24,568 nucleotides of DNA from Pontibacterium sp049603715 (GTDB lineage: Bacteria; Pseudomonadota; Gammaproteobacteria; Pseudomonadales; Balneatricaceae): the NCBI GenBank assembly GCA_049603715.1, contig JBMYSW010000036.1, positions 1-24,568 of the forward strand. Reading direction: 5' to 3'. Below are positions 1 through 7,319 of this stretch, piece after piece. Within the stretch, counting starts at the first letter, position 1. Each line of letters opens with the position of its first letter. The position numbers were made by a program, and so were the translations under genes. The notes beneath the pieces were generated by a model. The model was not told where the DNA came from. It saw nothing but the letters and a program-made list of their open reading frames with translations, and did not search any database.

Positions 1-2
1 TC

Positions 3-296
3 AGTGTGACTGATTCTTATGTGCATGATGGCCTCTATCGTATTGAGTTAGCTAACGGAACAGAGTTTGATCGTTTTCAAAACGCGCTCAAAGGTATTAA
101 CTTTATGCTCGCTCCTAACGCTGTTCAGCCGGTTAAGTATAAGTTGCGGGGAGAAGGGCTTGTGATGGCACCCGGCGTGGATATCGATGGCTACACCTAT
201 CTTTTGTATGCCGGTCAAATTGATCGCCGCCTAACGATGAACTTTTCTGGTGGGCCTTGGGAAAATACGAGTGGCGGCTTTTTCCTGAATAAATAG
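3..296 (+). CDS. 3' end of an unidentified gene (5' end outside window)
   Basis: The frame is open from the left edge to a TAG at 294-296, so about 98 C-terminal residues of a probably longer protein are visible. A GTG at 6-8 could be read as a start, but no ribosome-binding site can be seen before it. The peptide alternates hydrophobic and polar residues, is rich in Gly, Asn, Tyr and Phe, and ends in GGFFLNK, which suggests a beta-rich domain. I do not recognise the family. It runs toward the minus-strand ogl gene, about 170 bp away. Its position beside pectin genes makes a role in polysaccharide degradation possible, but that is only inference from context. Confidence 0.55.
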   Translation, partial: SVTDSYVHDGLYRIELANGTEFDRFQNALKGINFMLAPNAVQPVKYKLRGEGLVMAPGVDIDGYTYLLYAGQIDRRLTMNFSGGPWENTSGGFFLNK

Positions 297-356
297 TGTG
301 ACGTTATGTGCTTTCACGCTGAGAAATGGGTACGAAGTGTACAGAGCGAGACAACC

Positions 357-398
357 AAAAAAAACCACGCTAGCTGCTGAATGGGGGGCTAGCGTGGT
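357..398 (-). terminator. Intrinsic terminator of ogl
   Basis: A perfect 11-bp inverted repeat (364-374 ACCACGCTAGC, 388-398 GCTAGCGTGGT) encloses a 13-nt loop. Read on the minus strand it is followed directly by seven T residues (complement of the A-run 357-363). It lies about 70 nt past the ogl stop and has no T-run on the plus strand, so it serves ogl rather than the gene at the left edge. Confidence 0.85.
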
Positions 399-466
399 CA
401 AAACGGTGTTGCATCTTGCGTGGTGCTTCTTGCTTCGAGGTGTTGCCTTGGGGGAGCGGTTTAGGC

Positions 467-1615
467 TCAAACTGTGGTCAGATAAACGGAGGGGGTGCCT
501 TCTTCATCTGAGCTGTAAAGTACCTGCTGTTCGTCTGGGGTAAAGGACGGGTGGGGGTGGTTAATTTGGCGGTCACCCATAAATACATCCCAGCTGGTGT
601 TGTGTTTGGCGATGCGTTTTTCGGTTTTGGCATCTAAGTCAAACACGTACAAGAAAGGATCGTTTTCAACTTCGTGGCCATCACTGTTGGCAACGTCGAC
701 GGGTGTGTCTGAGCCATCGCCTACGACGAGGTTGCCTGTGTGGTTGCTCATCAAGTGGCTGCACGGCGGCATTTTATATTCCTTAACAAACTCGCCGGTA
801 ACGGCATCCACTGAGCACATCCAGCGCTCAGATTCGCCGCGGGTGTAGCTAACAAACATCATTTTGGAACCGTCAGGTACCCAAAACTCGTGGGTGCAGG
901 CCTCTTCTGGGCTTTGTTCTCGTACCTTGCGAACGTTATTACCGTCTTCATCCACCAACCACATGCGGGTTTCTACAAGGTCGTGCGGGCCTTCATGACA
1001 AAAGGCGATGGTGTTGTCGTCAAAGGGACGATAAATCGGGTGGCCTAACCATGTTTTTTCGTCGAGCACCACGTGGCGCTCGCCTGTGGCGAGGTCGATG
1101 GTAATCAAGCGGCAGCGAGGGTTTTTATGGTACAGCTCAGCGAATTTTTGCCAATCATCTAACACCATATGGTCGTCTGCGTGCATCTCAATACCCACGA
1201 CCTTGGTGCAGTCGGTGTTGGGTACCCAGGTGCCATAGCCCACCCAGTCGCTGGGTACGGTGTAGCAGGTTTCTTCTTCAAAGGTGTTTAGGTTAACGCG
1301 TTTGAGTTCGGCGTTGTGTTTTACATAAATAAGGTACTGGTCGTCGCTGCTTAAACAGCCGCCAAAGGTGTTGTCTCCAGCGCCCGCTGTGAGCTGCGTT
1401 GAAACCTGCGTGGTCAGGTCGAGTAGGTGGTAGTTCCAATGACCGTCGTAGTCTGCCGAGTACAACAGCTGATTGCCGTCGTTACTAAAGCACTTTTGAT
1501 AAAAGTAATTGCGATGACACACCGCGTCGAGAGGGGTGAGTCGAGTAATGGTGGCCCCAGTATCGGTATCGATGCGGGTTTCGGGTACCAGTGTACGTTG
1601 GCTGCCTACAGGCAT
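467..1615 (-). CDS. ogl: Oligogalacturonate lyase (PL22 family, cytoplasmic)
   Basis: This cytoplasmic seven-bladed beta-propeller lyase cleaves digalacturonate and unsaturated digalacturonate by beta-elimination, releasing 5-keto-4-deoxyuronate. The 382-residue length fits the family (about 388), and no signal peptide is present. The residues known from the Yersinia enterocolitica enzyme fall at the same numbers here: metal ligands His287, Gln350, His353 and His355 (the last three in QINHPH), His242 in THEFW as the proposed base, and Arg217. The ATG at 1613-1615 is preceded by GAGGAGA at good spacing. The gene diverges from the tog operon across a region with two KdgR-box-like sites and ends in a strong terminator at 357-398. 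It is most likely induced together with oligogalacturonide import. Confidence 0.93.
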   Translation of the reverse strand: MPVGSQRTLVPETRIDTDTGATITRLTPLDAVCHRNYFYQKCFSNDGNQLLYSADYDGHWNYHLLDLTTQVSTQLTAGAGDNTFGGCLSSDDQYLIYVKHNAELKRVNLNTFEEETCYTVPSDWVGYGTWVPNTDCTKVVGIEMHADDHMVLDDWQKFAELYHKNPRCRLITIDLATGERHVVLDEKTWLGHPIYRPFDDNTIAFCHEGPHDLVETRMWLVDEDGNNVRKVREQSPEEACTHEFWVPDGSKMMFVSYTRGESERWMCSVDAVTGEFVKEYKMPPCSHLMSNHTGNLVVGDGSDTPVDVANSDGHEVENDPFLYVFDLDAKTEKRIAKHNTSWDVFMGDRQINHPHPSFTPDEQQVLYSSDEEGTPSVYLTTV

Positions 1616-1722
1616 GAGGGTCTCCTCGCGTATTAGACTAAGTTTTTATTTTTATCATCGGCAAATATGGGTAGCGTTATCCATGTTATGCCTTGGTATT
1701 GCTTCTTAGGTATAGGTAATGG

Positions 1723-1781
1723 GGCGTAAGTGCCGGTTAAGTTAATTAGCCGTGCTGCTCTTATTGCCACTGACTTACGCC
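1723..1781. repeat. Inverted repeat in the probable ogl leader
   Basis: GGCGTAAGT at 1723-1731 is exactly complementary to ACTTACGCC at 1773-1781, with 41 nt between them. If ogl transcription starts near the KdgR-like sites, this pair would lie in its 5' untranslated RNA, 108-166 nt upstream of the ATG. There is no T-run after it on the minus strand, so it is not an evident attenuator. Confidence 0.4.
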
Positions 1782-1844
1782 TTTTCCTTTCTTGCCCAGC
1801 AAATGGGCTATGTGATGATGGTTACTATACCCGAATCTCATAAA

Positions 1845-1863
1845 AATAAAACATCGTTTCATA
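1845..1863. promoter_or_regulatory. KdgR-like operator, site 1
   Basis: AATAAAACATCGTTTCATA is a near-palindrome centred on 1854. It fits the known KdgR box pattern (AATRAAAY, three central bases, RTTTYATT) except at the last base. Each half resembles TGAAAC and its complement. The kdgR gene lies in the same cluster at 8545-9345, which makes regulation by its product likely; that step is inference. Confidence 0.6.
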
Positions 1864-1867
1864 AATT

Positions 1868-1886
1868 TATAAAACAGTGTTGCAAA
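1868..1886. promoter_or_regulatory. KdgR-like operator, site 2
   Basis: The sequence TATAAAACAGTGTTGCAAA is centred on 1877, 23 bp (about two helical turns) from the centre of site 1. The core ACAGTGT is symmetric, and the left arm ATAAAAC is shared with site 1. The site covers the proposed -35 element of togM at 1880-1885, a position suited to repression by blocking RNA polymerase. Confidence 0.55.
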
Positions 1887-1907
1887 AATTAAAAAACCGA
1901 ATATTAT
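1880..1907 (+). promoter_or_regulatory. Candidate sigma-70 promoter for the tog operon
   Basis: TTGCAA at 1880-1885 and TATTAT at 1902-1907 are separated by 16 bp, with an A-rich spacer. Transcription would begin near 1914, leaving a leader of about 77 nt before togM. Found by eye only. Confidence 0.45.
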
Positions 1908-1990
1908 AAAAATCATCGAAGGGGAGCTGGTGGAGAGTGCCCTTCTCGATTTCGATGCCCGAATAAACATAACTAGAGTCGGCAAAAACT

Positions 1991-2881
1991 ATGTACGAAA
2001 ACCAAAAGCTGGGGTTGGCATATATCAGTCCTTATATAATTGGCTTGATTGTGTTTACCGCATTTCCGTTTATCTCGTCATTGATTATTAGTTTTACAGA
2101 CTATGATCTGATCAACCCGCCGGTATACGTCGGGGTAGATAACTACGCATACATGCTAGAAGACGAGACTTTCTATAAATCCATGGGTGTGACCTTTGCC
2201 TATGTGTTTTTAACCATCCCGCTTAAGTTGGCCTTCGCGCTCTTTATCGCGTTTGTGCTCAACTTTAAATTGCGAGGTATTAAGTTCTTCCGTACCGCGT
2301 ATTACGTGCCGTCTATTCTCGGCAGTAGTGTGGCGATTGCTGTGCTGTGGCGGGCGTTGTTTGCCTACGACGGCTTGCTCAACACCTTTACGGGTTACTT
2401 TGGTATCGAGCCTATTTCATGGTTGGGCGAGCCTGTATTTGCCATGTTTTCGGTGACTTTGTTGCGCGTATGGCAATTTGGCTCGGCGATGGTGATCTTT
2501 TTGGCTGCGTTGCAAAACGTGCCGCAAACCCAATACGAAGCGGCAATGATTGATGGCGCGTCTAAGTGGCATATGTTCACCAAAATTACCGTGCCTTTGA
2601 TTACGCCGGTGATCTTCTTCAACTTTATTATGCAAACCACGCAGGCGTTCCAAGAGTTTACAGCGCCATACGTCATCACCGCAGGTGGTCCATCTAAAGC
2701 GACTTACCTCTTCTCTTTATACATTTATGAAACCGCCTTTAAGTACTTTGATATGGGCTACGGTAGCGCGCTGGCATGGGTGCTCTTTGTAGTGGTGGGT
2801 ATCTTTACGGCTATTTCGTTCAAGTCGTCTAAGTACTGGGTGTTCTACTCAGGTGATAAAGGAGGAAAGAACGGTGAGTAA
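1991..2881 (+). CDS. togM: Oligogalacturonide ABC transporter permease (MalF/UgpA type)
   Basis: This is an inner-membrane permease of a carbohydrate ABC importer, 296 residues with about six membrane segments (first around residues 9-35). The cytoplasmic EAA loop that docks on the ATPase is clear at 183-190 (EAAMIDGA), followed by a conserved VPLITP. Gene order permease-permease-ATPase-binding protein matches togMNAB of pectinolytic enterobacteria, and the surrounding ogl, kduD, kdgK and kdgR genes support oligogalacturonide as substrate. The ATG is chosen because YENQKLGLAYISPYIIG is a usual family N-terminus, although the ribosome-binding site before it is weak. It overlaps togN by 8 bp, suggesting coupled translation. 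Confidence 0.87.
   Translation: MYENQKLGLAYISPYIIGLIVFTAFPFISSLIISFTDYDLINPPVYVGVDNYAYMLEDETFYKSMGVTFAYVFLTIPLKLAFALFIAFVLNFKLRGIKFFRTAYYVPSILGSSVAIAVLWRALFAYDGLLNTFTGYFGIEPISWLGEPVFAMFSVTLLRVWQFGSAMVIFLAALQNVPQTQYEAAMIDGASKWHMFTKITVPLITPVIFFNFIMQTTQAFQEFTAPYVITAGGPSKATYLFSLYIYETAFKYFDMGYGSALAWVLFVVVGIFTAISFKSSKYWVFYSGDKGGKNGE
2861..2865 (+). promoter_or_regulatory. Ribosome-binding site that sets the togN start
   Basis: GGAGG at 2861-2865 lies 8 nt before the GTG at 2874 and downstream of an earlier in-frame GTG at 2853. It therefore supports GTG 2874 as the real start. Confidence 0.75.
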
Positions 2882-3785
2882 GTTTATTTCTACAGTAGCG
2901 CCTGAAGATCAAGCGTTTGAGCATCAGCAAGAGCTAAACAAAACCCTTCGCAAAGAAAAAATTGCCAAGGTGATTCGCTACGCGGTGCTGATCGCCACGG
3001 GCTTAGTGATGCTCTACCCATTGTTTTGGATGTTTTTTGCATCCTTTAAACCCAACCATGAGATTTTTAGCTCGGTGGGTTTATGGCCAGAGAACTTTTC
3101 GTTAGATGGCTTTATTAACGGTTGGCAAACCGGCACCGAATACACCTTTGGCCGCTTTATTTTAAATACCTTTTGGTATGTGCTGCCCAAGGTGGTGCTA
3201 ACGGTGATTTCTTCTGTGGTGGTGGCTTATGGCTTTGCCCGCTTTGACTTTCCTTGGAAGAAGTTTTGGTTCGCTGCTCTTATTGCCACTATTTTGCTGC
3301 CGCAGTCCGTCTTGTTGATTCCGCAGTATTTGATGTTCCGTGAAATGGGCATGCTTGATAGCTACATGCCGCTCTACATTCCTATGGCATTCGCAACACA
3401 AGGCTTCTTTGTCTTCATGTTGATCCAGTTTTTGCGCGGTATTCCAACGGATATGGAAGAAGCAGCGATGATTGATGGCTGTAACTCGTTTCAGCTGCTG
3501 CTGTACATCATCGTGCCGATTCTAAAACCGGCGATTATCTCGGTGGCACTGTTCCAGTTTATGTGGTCGGTCAACGACTTCTTGGGGCCGTTGATTTACG
3601 TATCGAGTGTCGAAAACTACCCCATCGCATTGGCGCTTAAGTTGTCCATTGATGTGACGGAAGGGGCTCAGTGGAACGAAATCTTGGCGATGGCCACCAT
3701 CTCAATTATTCCATCGATTGTGGTGTTCTTATTCGCTCAAAAATACTTTGTTGAAGGCCTAACGGCCGGCGGCGTGAAGGGTTAA
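2874..3785 (+). CDS. togN: Oligogalacturonide ABC transporter permease (MalG/UgpE type)
   Basis: The second inner-membrane permease of the importer is 303 residues when started at GTG 2874. That start has a strong GGAGG 8 nt upstream; an in-frame GTG at 2853 would add seven residues and include the ribosome-binding site itself. A cytoplasmic N-terminus of about 35 charged residues precedes the first membrane segment. The EAA loop EAAMIDGC lies at 196-203, and the protein ends in the family-typical YFVEGLTAGGVKG. It overlaps the togM stop by 8 bp and is followed after 5 bp by the ATPase. Substrate is assigned from gene order and neighbours. Confidence 0.87.
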   Translation: MSKFISTVAPEDQAFEHQQELNKTLRKEKIAKVIRYAVLIATGLVMLYPLFWMFFASFKPNHEIFSSVGLWPENFSLDGFINGWQTGTEYTFGRFILNTFWYVLPKVVLTVISSVVVAYGFARFDFPWKKFWFAALIATILLPQSVLLIPQYLMFREMGMLDSYMPLYIPMAFATQGFFVFMLIQFLRGIPTDMEEAAMIDGCNSFQLLLYIIVPILKPAIISVALFQFMWSVNDFLGPLIYVSSVENYPIALALKLSIDVTEGAQWNEILAMATISIIPSIVVFLFAQKYFVEGLTAGGVKG

Positions 3786-3790
3786 TAGCT

Positions 3791-4933
3791 ATGTCTAATG
3801 TAGTGTTTGAAAAAGTAGAAAAAGTATATTCCAACGGTTTTAAGGCGGTGCACGGTATCGACCTTGAGATTAACGAAGGTGAGTTTATGGTGTTTGTCGG
3901 TCCATCGGGCTGTGCCAAATCCACCACACTGCGCATGCTGGCGGGCCTCGAAACCATTACCGGTGGCCAAGTGAAAATTGGTGGCAAGGTGGTAAACAAC
4001 CTTGAGCCAAAAGATCGCGGTATTGCCATGGTGTTCCAAAACTATGCGCTTTACCCACACATGACGGTTAAGCAAAACCTAGGTTTTGGTTTAAAGCTCG
4101 CGGGCCTACCAAAAGCTGAGATTGAAGAGCGTGTCGCAGAGGCCGCTGAGATTTTGGAAATCACCCCGCTACTTGATCGCTTGCCGCGTCAGTTATCAGG
4201 TGGCCAAGCACAACGTGTGGCCGTAGGCCGCGCCATTGTTAAGCGCCCGCAGGTGTTCTTGTTTGACGAACCTTTGTCGAACCTAGACGCCAAGCTACGT
4301 GCCTCAATGCGTGTGCGAATTTCGGACTTGCACAAGCAGTTGCGTCAATCTAATCGCAGCGCCACCAGCGTTTATGTGACCCACGACCAAACCGAAGCCA
4401 TGACCATGGGTGACCGTATTTGTGTGCTTAAAGACGGTCGCATTATGCAGGTCGACACACCAGACAATCTTTATAAGTACCCACAAAACCTGTTTGTGGC
4501 GGGCTTTATTGGTGCGCCTGAGATGAACCTTAAGTCTGTCAACCTTGAGTTGGGTGATGCCGCTAACTGCTATGCCAGCCTTGGCGAACAGCGCATCAAG
4601 CTGAGCGAGGCCATGGCCGCACGTTTATTGGCCAACCTTAAAGAGACACCAGCGGAGTCCTTTGTCTTTGGCTTGCGCCCTGAGGCGATTCACTTGGCGG
4701 TGGATAAATACGAAGGCTCTGAAGTGATGGGTCGTGTGATTCGCATGGAAAACATGGGTTCTGAGTACTTTGTCTATGTCGATATTGATGGCCACGAATT
4801 TTGTGCGCGCATTAAGTCTTACATGGTGGAAGAGCACTTAAAAGACTCGGTGGGTAAAGAGGTGAAGCTGTGTCTAGAAACAGATTACGGCCACATTTTT
4901 GACCCTAAAACTGAGCAAAACATTTCGCTGTAG
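3791..4933 (+). CDS. togA: Oligogalacturonide ABC transporter ATPase (MalK/UgpC/MsmK type)
   Basis: This is the cytoplasmic ATPase that powers TogMN, 380 residues, as expected for the MalK-type class. Visible motifs are Walker A GPSGCAKST at 37-45, Q-loop Gln83, signature LSGGQ at 135-139, Walker B VFLFDE at 155-160, D-loop SNLD at 163-166 and switch His198 in VTHDQTEA. Residues from about 240 form the TOBE-type regulatory domain. The Walker A is slightly unusual: the Gly before the catalytic Lys43 is Ala42 (codon GCC), whereas most relatives read GCGKST. All other catalytic residues are present, so the protein is probably active. It starts 5 bp after togN, with AAGGG overlapping the togN end as ribosome-binding site. 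Confidence 0.9.
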   Translation: MSNVVFEKVEKVYSNGFKAVHGIDLEINEGEFMVFVGPSGCAKSTTLRMLAGLETITGGQVKIGGKVVNNLEPKDRGIAMVFQNYALYPHMTVKQNLGFGLKLAGLPKAEIEERVAEAAEILEITPLLDRLPRQLSGGQAQRVAVGRAIVKRPQVFLFDEPLSNLDAKLRASMRVRISDLHKQLRQSNRSATSVYVTHDQTEAMTMGDRICVLKDGRIMQVDTPDNLYKYPQNLFVAGFIGAPEMNLKSVNLELGDAANCYASLGEQRIKLSEAMAARLLANLKETPAESFVFGLRPEAIHLAVDKYEGSEVMGRVIRMENMGSEYFVYVDIDGHEFCARIKSYMVEEHLKDSVGKEVKLCLETDYGHIFDPKTEQNISL

Positions 4934-4969
4934 CCTCACGGGTACAGCCAATTTCGTACTAAGAGCAAT

Positions 4970-5011
4970 ACGGGAGCGGGTGTTGACTGCGGTGGAAGGC
5001 AGGCACCCCGT
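4970..5011 (+). other. Stem-loop between togA and togB
   Basis: The 115-bp gap contains an interrupted hairpin: ACGGG 4970-4974 with CCCGT 5007-5011, GTG 4980-4982 with CAC 5004-5006, and CTGC 4987-4990 with GCAG 4999-5002 around an 8-nt loop. No T-run follows. Such structures before binding-protein genes often protect the downstream transcript and raise binding-protein level above the membrane parts; here that is inference. Confidence 0.35.
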
Positions 5012-5048
5012 TCATTAAAACTAAAAGCAACGCTAGAGAGCTAAAACA

Positions 5049-6332
5049 ATGATAAAAAAATCGATCGCTTTGTTATCCCTTGCCGTTATGACGGCTTCGC
5101 CAGTGGCTATGTCTGCAGATACGCAGTTGCGCATGTCTTGGTGGGGCGGTAACAGCCGCCACGAAGCCACAAACGATGCAGTAAACGCCTTTGAAATGGC
5201 GAACCCAAGTATCGCAGTTAAAACCGAGTACACCGGTTGGGGTGGTCACCTTGAGCGTTTAACTACGCAAATCGCGGGTAACACGGAACCTGATGTCATG
5301 CAGGTGAACTGGAACTGGTTGCCTATCTTCTCAACTGATGGCAATGGCTTTACCGACCTTCGTCAGTACGGCGACATTATCGACCTCGACCAGTTTGATG
5401 CCTCGGCACTTAACATGGTGTCTAAAAACGGCAAGCTAAACGGCATCCCCATTTCGATGTCGGCGCGTATTTTTTACTTTAACGAAACGGTTTGGCAAAA
5501 AGCGGGCTTGGCTTTTCCAACCACATGGGACGAGCTATTTGCTGCTGGCCCTGCGTTTAAAGAAAAGCTAGGCGATGAGTATTTCCCGCTGGTATTTGAA
5601 GGTCGTGATGCTTTGGCGTTGATCCGCGCCTACATGGTTCAAAAATACGGCGTTGGCATGATTGACGAAGCCAACAAAAAAATCGCTTACACCGACGAGC
5701 AAATGCTGGAGTTTTTCCAGTTTTACAAAAAGTTGGTGGATAACCATGTGGTGCCAAGCACCAAGTACATTGCCTCTTACGGTAATGCCAACCTTTACGA
5801 ACATAAGCCATGGATTAAAGGTGAGTGGGCTGGTTTGTACATGTGGAACTCAGCAATCAACAAGTACAACGACAACCTAATGCCACCAATGAAAATGGCC
5901 TTGGCGGACCACCCAATGCTTGAGGGTGCGACCGACAGCGGTATTTTTTACAAGCCTGGCATGATGTTCTCGATTGGCAAAAACTCTGAGCATCCAAAAG
6001 AAGCCGCGAAGTTGATCAACTACTTACTTAACGAGCCAATGGGCATTGAACTAATGGGTCTTGCCCGTGCCGTTCCTATGAGTAAAGCCGCACGTGACCA
6101 GCTCACGGCACAAGGCACCTTGAACAACAGCGACCTAACGGTAGCGGGCCTTGCTCAGATCAATGCACTGCCAAAAGTGATTCCAGCGTCTCCTCACTTT
6201 GATAATCCTAAGTTTGTGAGCTTGTTCCAAGAAGCCATCGACTGGATTGACCATGGTGAAAAGTCGGTTGAAGAAGCCGCAGAAGACTTTATGAAGCAAG
6301 GTAACCGCATTGTGCGTCGTGCCATTCGCTAA
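5049..6332 (+). CDS. togB: Oligogalacturonide-binding periplasmic protein of the ABC importer
   Basis: This family 1 extracellular solute-binding protein has 427 residues. A Sec signal peptide is clear: basic MIKK, a hydrophobic stretch to about residue 19, and a probable signal-peptidase site after Met-Ser-Ala (residue 23). The mature start LRMSWWGG (27-34) and the tryptophan-rich NWNWLPIFS (87-95) are characteristic of TogB-like proteins. It captures oligogalacturonides in the periplasm for TogMNA. It lies 115 bp after togA, across a stem-loop, and is followed by two terminators. Ribosome-binding signal is weak (GAGAG about 11 nt before the ATG). Substrate is inferred from family resemblance and cluster context. 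Confidence 0.88.
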   Translation: MIKKSIALLSLAVMTASPVAMSADTQLRMSWWGGNSRHEATNDAVNAFEMANPSIAVKTEYTGWGGHLERLTTQIAGNTEPDVMQVNWNWLPIFSTDGNGFTDLRQYGDIIDLDQFDASALNMVSKNGKLNGIPISMSARIFYFNETVWQKAGLAFPTTWDELFAAGPAFKEKLGDEYFPLVFEGRDALALIRAYMVQKYGVGMIDEANKKIAYTDEQMLEFFQFYKKLVDNHVVPSTKYIASYGNANLYEHKPWIKGEWAGLYMWNSAINKYNDNLMPPMKMALADHPMLEGATDSGIFYKPGMMFSIGKNSEHPKEAAKLINYLLNEPMGIELMGLARAVPMSKAARDQLTAQGTLNNSDLTVAGLAQINALPKVIPASPHFDNPKFVSLFQEAIDWIDHGEKSVEEAAEDFMKQGNRIVRRAIR

Positions 6333-6341
6333 ATAGAGCGC

Positions 6342-6367
6342 GCCGAGCTCTCGGGCTCGGCTGTTTT
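6342..6367 (+). terminator. First terminator after togB
   Basis: Perfect 7-bp GC-rich stem GCCGAGC (6342-6348) and GCTCGGC (6355-6361) with a 6-nt loop is followed by TGTTTT. It begins 9 nt after the togB stop. Confidence 0.7.
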
Positions 6368-6415
6368 CTCCCCAATGTGTATACGAGCCATAAGGTTTGG
6401 TTCGCATAAAGGGGG

Positions 6416-6445
6416 CGTTTAAAGCAGGTGCTTTAAGCGTTTTTT
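6416..6445 (+). terminator. Second terminator after togB
   Basis: CGTTTAAAGC (6416-6425) pairs with GCTTTAAGCG (6430-6439) through ten base pairs, one of them G-U, with a 4-nt loop. Six T residues follow at 6440-6445. Together with the hairpin at 6342 it should end tog transcription, so kduD probably has its own promoter in 6446-6530. Confidence 0.82.
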
Positions 6446-6534
6446 GTTTCAACTGTAACAACCGGTCTCTTATTTTTCTTGATGGTTTTACCGTCGAGCG
6501 GGGACCCTTTTGCCCTTTTTAAGGGATAATTTTT

Positions 6535-6540
6535 AGGTGA
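6535..6540 (+). promoter_or_regulatory. Ribosome-binding site that sets the kduD start
   Basis: AGGTGA at 6535-6540 lies 5 nt before ATG 6546. The upstream in-frame GTG at 6537 is part of this site and so is an unlikely start. Confidence 0.65.
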
Positions 6541-6545
6541 TAACT

Positions 6546-7304
6546 ATGTTAGAGCAATTTGATTTGTCAGGAAAAGTAGCCATCGTCACTGGCTGTAACA
6601 CAGGCTTAGGGCAGGGCATGGCGCTGGGTTTGGCAAAGGCGGGATGTGATGTGGTAGGCGCGAATATTTCAGAGCCCACCGAAACCGCCGAGCTCATTCA
6701 GGCGACAGGTCGTCGTTTTCATAATGTCATCGCCGATATGGGCAAAGTCGAGTCGGTTGAAAAGGTGGTAAACGAAGCGGTTGCGACCTTCGGTAAGGTC
6801 GATATCTTGGTGAACAACGCTGGCATTATTCGCCGTGAAGATGCCCTAGAGTTTACCGAAAAAGACTGGGACGAGGTAATGGACATCAATATCAAAGGGG
6901 TGTTCTTTATGTCGCAAGGCTTTGCCAAGCAATTGGTGAAGCAAGGTACACCGGGTAGCATTATTAACATTGCCTCTATGTTGTCGTTTCAGGGCGGAAT
7001 TCGTGTACCGTCATATACCGCATCTAAAAGTGCTGTGATGGGTGTAACCCGTTTGTTGGCCAATGAGTGGGCTAAGTACGGTATTAACGTCAATGCGATT
7101 GCGCCAGGTTACATGGCGACTAACAATACCCAGCAGTTACGTGATGATGAGTCGCGCTCAAAAGAAATTTTAGACCGAATCCCAGCCGGACGTTGGGGCT
7201 TACCCGAAGACGTTGCTGGCCCTGTGGTGTTTTTAGCCTCTGACGCATCGCGCTACATTAATGGCTACACCGTGGCGGTTGATGGCGGTTGGTTGGCACG
7301 TTAA
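6546..7304 (+). CDS. kduD: 2-dehydro-3-deoxy-D-gluconate 5-dehydrogenase (KduD, SDR family)
   Basis: It reduces 2,5-diketo-3-deoxygluconate with NAD(P)H to 2-keto-3-deoxygluconate, the step after isomerisation of the Ogl product. Starting at ATG 6546 gives 252 residues, matching enterobacterial KduD (253). The classical short-chain dehydrogenase motifs are present: cofactor loop TGCNTGLG at 15-22, NNAG at 90-93, and the catalytic Ser144, Tyr157 and Lys161. Long stretches such as IRREDALEF, MLSFQGGIRVPSYTASKS and APGYMATNNTQQLR are nearly those of E. coli KduD. It follows two terminators and precedes kdgK by 99 bp that contain a large stem-loop. Confidence 0.94.
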   Translation: MLEQFDLSGKVAIVTGCNTGLGQGMALGLAKAGCDVVGANISEPTETAELIQATGRRFHNVIADMGKVESVEKVVNEAVATFGKVDILVNNAGIIRREDALEFTEKDWDEVMDINIKGVFFMSQGFAKQLVKQGTPGSIINIASMLSFQGGIRVPSYTASKSAVMGVTRLLANEWAKYGINVNAIAPGYMATNNTQQLRDDESRSKEILDRIPAGRWGLPEDVAGPVVFLASDASRYINGYTVAVDGGWLAR

Positions 7305-7319
7305 GTGCGCCAAACGAGA

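Larger units (their letters stand above)
1616..1990. promoter_or_regulatory. Divergent ogl/togM regulatory region, 375 bp without a gene
   Basis: No convincing gene lies here; the 74-codon minus-strand frame at 1761-1985 sits on the promoter DNA and resembles nothing I know. The stretch about 1838-1915 is strongly A+T-rich and holds two tandem KdgR-like palindromes and a candidate togM promoter. The ogl side, about 220 nt, includes a 9-bp inverted repeat (1723-1731 with 1773-1781). No obvious sigma-70 promoter for ogl could be picked; a TTGCAA at 1880-1885 reads the same on both strands and might serve both directions. Confidence 0.7.

Noticed and set aside
298..543. Plus-strand open frame of 81 codons after the first gene
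   Set aside because: It runs across the ogl terminator hairpin and into the antisense of the ogl 3' end, with no ribosome-binding site and no recognisable protein.
1918..1949. GAAGGG/CCCTTC hairpin in the togM leader
   Set aside because: Only 6 bp with a long loop and no other support; too weak to annotate.
1761..1985. Minus-strand open frame of 74 codons in the ogl/togM region
   Set aside because: It covers the A+T-rich promoter and the KdgR-like boxes; its translation is basic and low in complexity and resembles no family.
2853..2855. Upstream GTG as start of togN
   Set aside because: The GGAGG at 2861-2865 lies downstream of it and fits the GTG at 2874.
5557..5811. Minus-strand open frames inside togB
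   Set aside because: They are antisense to a clear gene, lack start signals, and translate to no known family.
6447..6460. GTTTCAACTGTAAC upstream of kduD as a KdgR box
   Set aside because: The half-sites face outward relative to the KdgR pattern (GTTTC first rather than GAAAC), so it does not fit.
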